Shown: in pieces, positions 11,061 through 23,000 of the stretch
How positions within the stretch are numbered: the stretch's first letter is position 1
How the letters are laid out: each line of letters starts with the position of its first letter
NCBI GenBank assembly: GCA_946803715.1
Contig: CAMPET010000077.1
Span: 60,901 to 105,341 of the forward strand
DNA from: Beroe ovata
Lineage: Eukaryota > Ctenophora > Nuda > Beroida > Beroidae
Reading direction: 5' to 3'
DNA length: 44,441 nt
Position numbers and translations under genes: made by a program
Notes under the pieces: generated by a model
Told to the model about the DNA's origin: nothing
Database searches by the model: none
What the model saw: only the letters and a program-made list of their open reading frames with translations

Positions 11061-11522
11061 TGGTATTAAAGAAAATATCACAGTAACAAAAAAGAAGAGG
11101 AGCAAAAAAGTTATGCAAGAGTGAGGAATTTGAAGAAAATGCGATGATCTTAGCCGTTAGATACTCATTTGAATTGCGGAGTTCATGGCTTTTATCTTTT
11201 CATTTTTTGTCGTAGCAATGGAAATGTAGTGGTTTTAGGGCAGTGCCCGATATGAGATATCCGAACAAAAGCAGAGTATCATCTTTAGTCAGTAGCAGGG
11301 GTCTGGGGGCGCAGCCCCCAGAAACCAGAGGCTAAGTTCTGTTCGATAAGGTGAAATCCTTCAAAATTTTCCATTTATTGCTTTGTTACACAGGATATAA
11401 ACGGGTCTTAGGGCACTGCCCTGTTATAGAACGTCATCATATTGAATAGAAAGTAGTATTCCAGTATCACAGGTCGTTTTTATTCAATGTGCTCCCCCTG
11501 GCCCCCCCTGTCTACGTGCCTG
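11061..11522. mobile_element. hAT-like non-autonomous element, 3' part
   Basis: About 460 bp matches the inner and 3' part of the complete element at 27409-28199, beginning at the position equivalent to 27586. It ends with the same terminal repeat CTACGTGCCTG. The 5' end is cut off by the n at 11060. Immediately after it comes ATTGAAGG, exactly where uninterrupted copy A of the flanking repeat starts its match (8689). No transposase frame is present. Confidence 0.75.
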
Positions 11523-12038
11523 ATTGAAGGTCGATCTGTTCCTGGAAGGTCTTCTGGATCTATTCACTGTTAAAGTCCTTCTCACGTGTAGGTAACACTG
11601 GGGGACAGTGCCATATCAGTATATAATACAAATATCAATAACTGAGTGATAGATGGTTCATGATAAACCCAGGATACTCAGTGTTTCAACTGAACTTACT
11701 GGTCAAGGTTCCTGAGAGCATGTTGAGCATCATTCTTCCAAATGTCCTTCTCCAAATGTCCTTCTCCAAATGTCCTTCTCCAAATGCCTGATCCTGATCT
11801 ACAGCTGGCTGATCATGTTCTTGGCAGCCACTAGGGCAGATCCTCCTCAATCCTGAACTCGACCTCTAAAAGTAAAGGGCAGACTGGGCCTCAGCCTCAT
11901 ATCTCAACTATATCTTGGATGCCATATCAGCATGATGTCAATGTGATACTGTGTCAATGTAACTGGCAAGAATCTAGAACAAGGCTACACAGGTTAATGA
12001 CATCCTTGGCAAGAAGACAAGTAAAGAATCTAGAAAGG
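11523..12038. repeat. Dispersed repeat, copy B (next to hAT insertion)
   Basis: Diverged copy of 8689-9199. It carries four tandem 15-bp CCAAATGTCCTTCTC units near 11739-11796 and ends at the n at 12039. Confidence 0.8.
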
Positions 12039-12039
12039 N

Positions 12040-12248
12040 GTCTTCAGGATCTCTTCACTGTTAGAGTCCTTCTTACGTATAGAACACTGGGGAACAGCGC
12101 CATATCAGTATACAAATATCGATAATTGAGTGATAGTTGGTTCATGATAAACGCAGGATACTCAGTGTTTCAACTGAACCTACTGGTCAAGATTCCTGAG
12201 AGCATGTTGAGCATCATTCTTGACTATCTTCTCCAAATGTCCTTTTCC
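12040..12248. repeat. Dispersed repeat, copy C (fragment)
   Basis: Third copy, equivalent to about 8715-8924, bounded on both sides by single n characters (12039, 12249). It differs from copy A at scattered bases, so it is a separate copy or allele and not simply a re-read of the same DNA. Confidence 0.75.
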
Positions 12249-12249
12249 N

Positions 12250-12550
12250 CCCGCCAGCAAGGGTAGGGTGAAATCCTACAACCTGGCGATGCGATGCTTG
12301 CCTGGCGATGCTAGGCCCAGCTGACGCGTTCCGTGAAGCGGCGAGCGCCAGCGAGAATAATTTGCGGCGCGCACGCAATTTGAAATTCTCGACAGGGGCT
12401 ATCATCGACAGCCAAGGCGATGCTAACGCCGCGTCAATTTGCAGAATCGCGATCGAGTCGGATTTCATCCCACCCTTGCTGGCGGAATTTTAAAATTTCG
12501 CCAGCAATGACGGGATGAAATCCGATCCTGCAAATTGAACGCGGCGTGGG
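12250..12550. repeat. CpG-rich palindromic repeat
   Basis: 12432-12490 and 12491-12546 form a nearly continuous palindrome centred at about 12490. Each arm contains GATTTCATCCC, CTTGCTGGC or their complements and GCCGCGT-type ends. The left part (12295-12410) shares CTGGCGATGCTAG and GAAATTCTCGACAGGG with the 4711-5410 elements. Confidence 0.7.
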
Positions 12551-13278
12551 AATTTGCAGTAAATTTTCAGGCCGCTTTCACTGAGTAAAGTAGAGGGGTC
12601 GTGCGCGCATTCGCGCAACGTATGCTCAACTTCTCCGTTTTTAGTGCATTGTGCAATGCGCATGCAATTATGAAATGCCATGCTGGATCTATTCCATTGA
12701 TACACATTTGTGTTCGCGGAGAACGAGGTCAAATAAAATTTGATATGTTGGTAATGGTAATTCCCTGAATCGAGAATTGTCAAATTTTGTATATTTCATT
12801 TTGTGTATTTCATTTTCACTAAATTATTACATATAATCTTATGTTGTTTTGTATGTTGTAATTCACAGGACTGTTTTTAATAAGAAAGTTCTCAATTTGG
12901 GTATCTTGAAAAAAGGTTACTTAACAATGATATAACTGTTTGAGATTGGCACTGAATATTTGAGTTGATCTTCTGTCAAAAACATTCTATTCTATTCTAT
13001 TCAGTGACTCAATGATTTACGACTTCAGCAATATCAATGGGTGGTGATAATCTATTATCTTTTCGATGAAACAATTTAAAAAAATGTGTGATTGCAGGAA
13101 GCTGGTTCCTGTTATGCTATTGAATATAGCATTATAGAAAGGTTGATAGCAGGTTAATGTCTACATTTAGTGCATACCTTTTGAGAAGGAAATTTAATTG
13201 AATAAGTCTCTGGCTGATGCAAGAGATTTCATAATTTATGATTAATCCAATGCTTTTTAGCCAAAAGGCTCTACTTTG
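12551..13278. other. Upstream region of SLC25A38, no gene seen
   Basis: AT-rich DNA with no coding signal. A TATTC pentamer repeat is present near 12989-13002. Confidence 0.45.
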
Positions 13279-13291
13279 AGGTCACTGACCT
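13279..13291. promoter_or_regulatory. Perfect IR1 nuclear-receptor-type site
   Basis: AGGTCA-C-TGACCT, an exact inverted repeat with one-base spacing, lies 29 bp upstream of the proposed SLC25A38 start codon. IR1 is the classic layout for ecdysone-receptor- and FXR-type heterodimers. Function is inferred from motif and position only. Confidence 0.4.
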
Positions 13292-13319
13292 CAGATCAGT
13301 GTCTTCATACCATCCTATC

Positions 13320-14712
13320 ATGGTCACAGAGGTAATTTCAGCCATGAACACCTCCCCTCTCTGTTTCCCCCATATTTCTCTTTTTATAACTTGCTTACCA
13401 CACTATTTTTATCAGCAAAGTATAGCAGTCTCATTAGTGGGTGGCACATGTAGTGGTCTAGTATGTAGTGTTTTATTCCAACCATTGGATTACATCAAGA
13501 CTCAGCTGCAAAGTAGCCATTTGAATTCATTGAGGTATTTGCATTGTAAAGTTTTAAGTTTTCTAGATAATTGATGTAATATTTCCAATAGTTACTTCAA
13601 TTTCAATGCTTACACACAACAGGAGCTTACTTAGGACAACAAATGGCATTCTTTATGATGTCTGGAAAGGTGGGTGGTGGACTGGTCTTAGACCTTCACT
13701 TGCCAAAACGATTCCCGGTGTTACATGCTACTTTGTGACACTTTCACAAGTTAGTGCAAGACTAGGATTGGTTTTGATTTCTAGAATAGGAGGTAGTTTT
13801 GAACTGTGGATTTGCTATTCAACTTATTAATGTTCAGATGCAAAAAGTTTTGGGAAGGGATGTTGGTCCATTATACGCTGTTATGATGGGTATAACAGCA
13901 AGAACCTCAACTGTTGTTCTTATGCAGCCACTGACATTGATCAAAACTCGATATGAGGTATCTCAACAACATTACCTTCTTGGATTTTTCTTGATGAAAA
14001 AATATGAGTGCAGAGTGCCCCAAACTTTTTTCAAGTTTTATGACTTCACCAGTGTGGAAGATTCAACTATACAAGTGTTAGTGGAGCTGCTTTGGATATT
14101 TTCAAGCAAGAAAAGTTACCTGGTCTCTATCGTGGATTGTCTGCTACAATTATCAGAGATGCCCCATTTTCTGGGATATATCTTGCTTTCTATACACAGA
14201 TGAAATCTCACGCCTTCTATGGATCAGGTCTGCGCCTATTCCTAACATCACATTTCCATTCATTGTTTGAGTCTCATAAAATCTTTGCAGTGGACACTGC
14301 ACTTCTTAGTGCACCTTATTTCAGATAGCATACTCAGCACCTCTGTTTCTGGCTTGATTGCAGGCTGCTTTGCTTCTATCTTAACCCACCCAGCAGATGT
14401 TATTAAAACCAGAATGCAGATAAGCAGGTCTCCTGACTCTGCTCTTGCCGTTACCAGTAATCTCTACAGTGTAAGTTGTATCATAGTTCAGGAATGGCTT
14501 ACATTCTAATTAATAGATTCTCAATTCATAATCCTAACACTTTAACTCACATTATTAGTACAGCTCTTCTTGACCACAAGATGTTTCAGGAAGGCAAGTT
14601 GTCTTCATTCTATGCTGGCTTTGTTCCTAGGCTTCTCAGAAGAACTCTGGTTTCATCCACTGCATGGGTTATCTATGAGGAAGTTCGTAAACGGAAACAT
14701 CTTTTCACGTGA
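13320..14712 (+). CDS. SLC25A38: Mitochondrial glycine carrier, SLC25A38 type
   Basis: Imports glycine across the inner mitochondrial membrane for the first step of haem synthesis (family knowledge). Seven exons: 13320-13331, 13416-13534, 13623-13749, 13838-13957, 14053-14227, 14325 to about 14468, and about 14564-14712. All introns are GT-AG and 84-103 bp long. Three carrier repeats are visible. Their signatures are PLDYIK (repeat 1), PLTLIK (repeat 2, lacking the usual acidic residue, as in SLC25A38 orthologues) and PADVIK (repeat 3). RDAPFSGIYL and RLLRRTL are also hallmark segments. The tiny first exon MVTE is inferred from ATG plus a good donor and matching phase. The exon 6/7 junction is uncertain: donor 14469 with acceptor 14563, or donor 14428 with acceptor 14558, both keep frame. 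Product about 290 residues, normal for the family. Confidence 0.88.
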
Positions 14713-16723
14713 CCCTATCTATCAGATTATTATGGTTTCCCTGCGATATTTTGTATATATATATTGAGCATTCCTACATATTTCCTCTTTGTATTCTGTA
14801 ACTTCTTGTCTCGAATTGTTATATGATACATCATTCAAACTTCTGCATCAAACATCCCCTTGATGAGATTTGTTCTAATAAGTTATCAGAGTTAATGTCT
14901 TTTGTAATGGATGAATGACCAAGTCAATAGCTGTTTCTGCTACATATAATGAGAAATGTTGGGCCCATAGACAATGACAACTTATTGGAACACTTTGTAC
15001 TTATTCTATCGCCATATGATATTGTTTTATAGTCATCCATATTGAGGGAGGTATCAGCAACTTTATATTATTTTTGATATTTTTACATGTATAAAGCACA
15101 ATTTGCAGATGTATCACGTAATTATCATGATATAGAATAAAGTTCACTTCATATCGTTTATTTATTGAATCCAACACCTCTTATCATATGAAAAGACCTT
15201 CTCTGCTCATGAGTTATGCACCAAAAGAGAAACTCTCTAGGTACATATTGTACAACGAACATCAGCCGAATTTGATTCAGTGGTGTACAGTGTACACACA
15301 GACATAGACATACACACAAACACCCAGACAGACACAATCTGTCTCCCTCTTTGCTAACCAAGTCCTGTCTGACCAAGGACCACACTCATATGGGATTTAA
15401 TCACGCCGCTCTGAGCTGTAGTTGACAGCCCGGGAGCACTGGTATTTAGCATTAACTCAGCCAGCGGACACAGGAGAATTTAACCGAAGTTATATCCAGT
15501 TATGTGATCGTAATGATATACGCTGTTCCCAGGCTAATTTACAGACAGATCGGAGCGACTAACGAGTCTCTAGAGAATCTACCACTATATTTTCATGGGG
15601 AGAACTTTATTATTGTTTGCTTCCACATTAATAAACCCCTCACCAGCACAAGCAATGATCCAATCGCTAGGGCTTTGACAACCACGTCACACTAATATAG
15701 TTATGTTTATATTCAGTTATAATGCTCTCATTATAGCCCACCCCCCCCAATTCAAGCTCTAATGGTCATTGTATTATGATAGATCCATACTCGACAACCG
15801 TGGGTTTGCGAGCTAAATGTTGGACCGCGCAGCTTTGACAAGCATGGAATAATTAAGAATATTTCATTTCCCGACTCTCAATTGATTTCCCGAGGTACCT
15901 ACTGAGCTCCTGGGGGCGAGCTATTTAGTGTCTGATTCGTCGTGTGCCCGCCCCCCCCCTTTGCAGGTTGTTCGGGTTCTATCATTAAATGTAGGGGGTT
16001 ATATTGTTAGATATAAACGATAATAGGCAAGGGTTAATCGCATCTGAAACGTCCATGGATTTTGTTGTAGTCGTCGATAATGAGGGGAATGGGAATCAAA
16101 ATTCCACTATTTGTTACTTTTCCATCACTTGTGAGTGTGCCTGCTGTTTTGTCATGCACATTGCACAAGTATCGTGTAATATGTTGTATCACAATGCTAG
16201 TCACGTTTTTTTTTATAGTAAACTACTTAATACTTATATGTATTTCAGTGTTGATGAGTCCGATTGTTATAGTAGGTACCGTCATCATTGAATTTTAGCC
16301 TATTATATCTCATATCAGAATATCAAGGCTTCCCGTCTACTATACTTTTGTAGTTCTTTGGATTGGGTTTAAGGTTTGGGTTTTTTGGTTCCAAATTTCT
16401 CCTCCTCCTATAACCTACTCCCCGTCTTTATCTTGTGACTGAACTCTTGGTCGTCACCCATTTTCACACAACTTCCCCTCATCAACTTTCCTCCATCTCT
16501 TTCTGTCTATTTCCCTTTTCCTCATTCCATCTTACCCCCTTTTTATAGATTCTCTCTGGCCCCGCCAGCCGACATCTCCTAAATCCCCCCTATCCGTGTA
16601 GATGGTCCAACACTTTCTTGATCTCATTTCCCCCACTTGTTCTCATTCCCGTCTCAATCCCCCCTCACATTCCCTCTCACTTCCCCCTAGCCATGTAGAT
16701 GGTCTAAGAGTGGGTGGACTGTG
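14713..16723. other. SLC25A38 3' UTR and intergenic region
   Basis: Begins with the 3' UTR to about 15160. The rest has simple-sequence stretches (ACACAC-type near 15290-15330, poly-C near 15740 and 15950) and pyrimidine-rich DNA before the PRKAR1 start. Overlapping open frames near 16004-16298 show no protein-like features. Confidence 0.5.
15136..15141 (+). terminator. Polyadenylation signal of SLC25A38
   Basis: AATAAA, 424 bp after the stop codon, followed by T-rich DNA. It is the first canonical signal downstream. Confidence 0.6.
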
Positions 16724-19700
16724 ATGTCGGAACCGACTTCCTCCAGGAGGAGAGGTGGAGGCTTGGAGGAGGAGGACCCCCTCGTCCGGTACAAGCAATA
16801 CGTCGAGAACCACAACATCAAGGTTCCTTGTGTTTGAATTCAGAGAGACAGGAGGATTGTTTAGATTGAGAGTCTGTCTCTGTTTTTATGTCTAACTTTC
16901 TGTCTAAGTTTGTATGTATTTTGTATGTGTCTGTTTATCTGTCTGTTCGTCTGTCTGTTCGTCTGTCTGTTCGTCTGTCTGTGTCTGTAGGTATGTCTGT
17001 CCCTCAGTCTGTAATTACTGTCTATCTGGCTGCCTGCTCTATCGAACCCCCCCCATTCTCAGGCGATACTGAAAGATTGTGTGGCTGCTCTGTGCATCTC
17101 ATCCCCTGACAACCCCTATGCATTCTTCGCAGAATACTTCGCAAAGCTCAATGAGGTAAGAGAAGACGGACTGACAACGAAATCTGATCGTACCGTGTAC
17201 TGTTATTATAGGCTTTCATAATGTTCCTCGGTGAGTCAGTGGGTGTGGGGCTTTTGTGAGAAACTGTTTGTGTCCAGATAACGGGAGAAAAATGTGGTCT
17301 TTTGACTTTTTAGCGTTGTGAAAGCTGCGTATTTCTTTGATTCGCAGCTTTCACAATTTTAGCAATTTCTGGAGAGAGGGAAGTATCGTGTGAACACACC
17401 TTTCCGTGTTGCTGAATGGGCTGATTGGTTAAATAGGGGTGATGGTCTTCCGTGTGAAAATGCAAACACTGTATGTTCTGACAACACAGTGTACAATGTA
17501 AACTTTGTGCAATGTACATTGTACAATGTTTACGGTAGGTATGTTGCCACAACTGTATAGTGTATTTAATATACATTATACATTATGCATTGTGTAGTGT
17601 ATAGTGTGTACCTATATCACACAGTTCTCCTTGCGTGTAAACTCAGGCGATACCTATACGTTGTACAATGTACATTGTACGCAATAAAATCTTTTATCTC
17701 ACTGGTACTCACTTTAATGTTCATCTACAATTTTTCCGAATGCATAAATAAGCGAATAAATTAACATGATTTTTAGTAAAGCCGATAGGTTCGTCGCCTG
17801 GGGAAAATAGAGGAGGTCATATAATTTCCATCGTATACATTTCCCCATCCTAATCCTGCTGCTATCCCACGCAGATCACACCTTCTGTCGAGAGTTTGCC
17901 AGCACTTGGCGTGATTCCAATTTCACATCCCGCTTCCGCTTACATAGCTCCGTGCAGTTCAAAATGTGAGGATCCATCTTTAGGATTGTACATGTTGAAA
18001 ATGACACATTCCCGTGTGTCACGTGGGACACATTGTAAGTTCTGTAACATATTATAGACAAGACTCAGCTCTCAATTCATGGTCTGCCGCTCTGAGAGCA
18101 AACAAACATCAGGCATTTGGAAAGTAAAATTGAATCTGGAACAGCATTACAGTTGATTATTCTGTTCAAACAACCCCTTTATCCAATTTCTCCAAGATTA
18201 TTTCTTCAGATGTGCTATGAACACTCGAGTTATTTGTGACCACTGTATTATTATTATTATCGAAGTGCAGTATCTATAAATCACGAACACTGCATCATGT
18301 GACCGGTCGCTAGATCACCATGACAACACTGTCATGACAACACTGTCATGACAACTGCACAGGGTCAGTTTGACATGTAGGCCCCCGCACCGCACATCAA
18401 GAACCATCAAATAACTGACTGATTAATTGCTTGCCATAAAACCTGTGTTTCGCATACACACACACAGTTTTAGCAACCACTTTGTCTGTTTAACAGTATC
18501 ACAACTCGTGTTTTGCCATTCATTGTAGTAAACCCCCAGACAAATGATTGGTTTTGGCCTTGTCACATGATTCATCCTAGAGTACTGACTGGGTGGCCCA
18601 TCTATTTTTAGAAAACTGTGGTTTTCATTTCAGGCGATAATTTAGGTTTTTGTACATTTCTCTCGGGGCAAAGTTTCAACAACCGTCAACCGCACTGATC
18701 CCTCCTGACTCACTATTCCGATTTCTGCTGCATACGATCTGGTAATATAACTTCGCGTTACGGCCTGGTATCGGAACTGAAAAGGACAAATTATGAGACC
18801 GAATTCTAAAAACTATGTATTTTGTACTTGTGTTATTATAGATCTTGAGTTTGAATCAAACATAATCCTAGTTGTGCGTGGAAAAGTCTTGCACTTCTTA
18901 GATAATCCAACCATGTCTCCTGCTCACCGTCCACAATATGAAGTATGAACAGTTGCGACTCAAGTCAAAATTCAGGCAGTATGATTTCTGCAGCACAAAT
19001 TCGTATGATGTCATTTTGTATGATGTCAAATGGAAACAGCAAAGTGTATATTGCACCCACGACGTTATGACGGCATGTGTTTGGGTGTTACTGTCAATAT
19101 AAATTCACTTAAACTTGCTTCTCGTATCTACCTAGTCGGGTGCGGTTACTGTATTATGATGGTATCAAATCTAGCAACAAGTATTTCAATTTGACAGGTG
19201 GTTGACACTGAGATAAGAACTCGTCATAGGTAGTGTCATGACAGCTTGAGGGGTAAATCATTTTTTATGATAGGTGGAAAGTAGGATGACGCTCTAGATT
19301 GCGATTCATGATTTGTACCATGATCCCCCCCTCAATACAGTCTTAGGCATCTTGTTTCCGGTCATCCTTGTATAAACAGATCTTGTTCTCTCATAAACTT
19401 GAATTCAAGTAATGAATTGATCATTCTTGAAGTCGATAATAGCTCATCAATTTCACGGGAGATTTTTACGTCAGAAGCGTAGGTATATATCATGTAAGGG
19501 CATTGTCGACGTATGACTGCTAAATAAGATCTCACGCTGGAATGAGAATTATAAATTTCTCGCTCGCTTGGTACTCTCATTATAACGGTGTGTAGGAGCA
19601 CTCCATTCCTTTGTACCACAGATTCTTGATTCAGATATCCTCGCAAGGTCGTTTTTTCTGCTCGGAGCAGCACTCCATTCCTTTGTACCACAGATTCTTG

Positions 19701-20040
19701 ATTCAGATATCCTCGCAAGGTCGTATTTTCTGCTCGGAGGAGATTTTGTAATCGCAACTCTGTTTTTCTAACCTCTTTACGTCAAGGTTTTCACACAGTT
19801 ATTGCCTAAACAGGTTATGAAGTCGTGAGAAAATGAATTTGTGAGTTTCGGAACTCATAGCGAGTGTAATTACCTATGTAATTGTGTAAGATTCGGTCAC
19901 GTCAGCGATATTTGGAGTGCGAGATGCGACATAAACAGTTCTGTCGGCGCTACTGAATGTTTTGACATGACGCACACACACACACACACACACCCAGACA
20001 CACANNNNNNNNNNNNNNNNNNNNNNNNNNNNCTCACTAT

Positions 20041-20076
<36 letters not shown>

Positions 20077-23000
20077 CCCAGACACACACACACACACACA
20101 AACAAACACCCAGACACACATAGTGATGCAATGTCACTGAAACTCAAATGAAGGTACTCATACAAAGGAGAGGGAGAGCTGGGTATCAGTCCTGTAAATA
20201 CAACCCATGACGTCATCACATGCCGTGTATGAACTATTTTCAGAAAAACCGACCGTTTTCCATGGATCTAATTGCCTCATTATGCTATTCAATGGGATAA
20301 TTATGATATGATGAACATATATTCATGATGATTTTCTCTCGCAGCATATCTAAGAATACACTTGTCGGTCTCCATTTTTCTCTTTGAATGTTGTGACTCC
20401 TCTTTTCCCTCCCTCTTCTCTGGCTTTCTGACCGTATTATTATTGTTAAATTGACACATGAATGAATGATACGTCTGAATATTGCCTAGTTTTACAATAT
20501 CAGTGGATATTTGTCCGCGTTTTGCCCTTCAATAACTTACCCGTGTACACCATGACATTGACTTTAGAAGCTGTATCTTATGTATGGAGCTGTAGATGAA
20601 TGAAAGCAATAATGTTGTCAATAAAAAGTGAAGCGGTAGCAATTTTAATGATCATGATGTGTGTTTTTGTGTGTGTGTCTGTGTGTGTGTGTGTTTGTGT
20701 GTACTGCGTGGGTCTGTACGTGTATCTCTTTGTCTGCCAGTGTGTGCGACAATTCATAGAGATATTGAGCTCATGTCCTACATCATGTACATGCCGTGTC
20801 GTATGCGGTCTCTTATTGCTCCGTTCTACGATAACATATCGGTTGTATCATGTTCTAATAAAGTTGAACTATTGGTGTCTCGTTTCCGCTTATCCTTATC
20901 CGAGTTCTAGATCTGATCTGTTTTTAATTACCGTCTCTCCTAACCCATCTCAATCCCGTGTGTAGGATAACTCAGACTCTCTCTACTCGATAGAGAACGC
21001 CCCTCTCTCAACTCCAGTACGAAACAGCAGTCCCATCTCTCCCACCATACCAAGTCAACCCATCGCTATGTCAGCTGCAGAGGTCTCAGAGGAACATTCG
21101 CCTTCTGCTGCGTACCACCGCAGAAACACAGGTATGACTGTGTCATGTTGTCATGGTAGCAGTGTCATGTTCGTAATGTTGACTTGGTAACAGTGCCGTG
21201 TTGTTATGGTAACAGTATCATGTTGTCATGGTAACAGTGTCATGTTGTCGTGGTAACATGATGTCATATTGTCGTGGTAACGTGGTGTCATGTTGTCGTG
21301 GTAACGCGGTGTCATGGTGCCATGATAACAGTGTCATGTTGTCATGGTAACAGTGCCGTGTTACCAGGAATTTCTACACGTGCACAACGCAGAGGAGCAG
21401 TGAGTGCTGCCCCAATAACTGAAGATGATGTGGACAGCAACCATAGCAACCAGGTAACTACTTAATCATGTTACTTTAGCAACCTTCTGTTTTACCTCGC
21501 TCAACTATAATTAGCAACTGTCCCAGGATTAGCTAGCAACAATTTTCCGCAGGGTGAACCGAAGGATTACAAAACAACTCAGGCGCTCCTCAAAGCAATA
21601 GAAAAGAATGCGTTAATGTGTCATCTTGATGACAATGACAAGAGGTTTGTTTATGACGTCACAAGAATGAAAATATGATTCGTAATCCGCTCCCTTGCCG
21701 TCTGAATTTGCATTTTGGGCCGCCCCTTCTCTGCACAATTCGCTTCTTCTTTCTATGACGTCACAGCAAGAACATAGAGCTGCACGTCACAATGCAGCGA
21801 TGTATCTTTTGTTACAACTGCTTCGAGGGGGAGGGGTGGTCAACCCAATTATCTCTTTCTTAGAGAAATTTGTCATCCTTCCTCCTTTAGATATGAAAAG
21901 CTCCCCGATTTTGCATAACTTAGTCATGTATATGCAAAATTATCTTGATGCTTGATTTTCTTCAGTGACATTTTCGAAGCAATGGTCCTACGGAGATTCA
22001 ACCCAGGAGAGAACATCATAACCCAAGGTGAGCAGGACTCACTGAGTAGGTCTCACTGAGGACCATTGTGTTACCACAATATAATGCGACAATTCTCAGA
22101 CTCATTCTCAATTTCAAGACAGGCTGACAAGAGATATTCGTCTCATTTCTTAATAGCGCTGAGCTAGAATAAATTCCGACTTTGAGTACTGATCCCATTA
22201 TGTTTCGCACCACGAGTGGTTTTCGTAAGTGAAACCACTCTCAAGTCTCAGTGGACAAAATTTCGTCGAAGCAGCTGTTTAATTGCAATCTATACAAGAT
22301 TATTACTTAACAAGTAACAGAGTGCTTCAAGACTTCAAGAGTTGTCGAGCAAATTGACGACATTTGTCCACTTACAGCGTACCTACCTACCAAGTATTAT
22401 AACTGGATAACTTTGACATCATTCCCCTTTGAAACAGTAGGGGGGTCAGAAGGGGGTCAATGATATACTTTCGTACGACCTAAACAACTGCTACTATATT
22501 GCTCGACTATGCGTTCTGACACCACTCCTACTCTGACACCACTTTTCTCTGACACCACTTTTCTCTGACACCACTTTCCTCTGACACCACTTTCCTTTGA
22601 CACCACTCTCTTTGGCACCATTCCACTCTGGCAAGTGGCATCACAACTCTTCTTGGACACCAATCAACCCTGACACACTCGATCATGACTATTGGCATCA
22701 TTCTAACGTAATTTTGGTGTGACATGTTCCCCTCTTATTGTCACGATCCATGCTGTTTTACTTGCTTAACCAATACTTACTTTTGTTGCTAATGACGAGT
22801 GATTTGTACATGCTTTCTTTACCTATCGTACTATGTTTTGCGTGTTTTTTGAAGTTAAATTAGTGATTTACTTACTTTCATTGAACCTTCTTAGATATTT
22901 TCCATACTTACTTGTCATGACCAATAACTTATCATAGAAAATATTTTGACAAATGTACCACTTCTGTCTCCAACAGAAGAGTAGGACGCGCGGTTCCCCT

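Noticed and set aside
16004-16298. Two overlapping ORFs before PRKAR1
   Set aside because: Two frames open by chance in AT-rich DNA; no splice context or domains.
21137-21365. CRISPR-like array
   Set aside because: Units are contiguous and degenerate with no spacers, in a eukaryotic intron.
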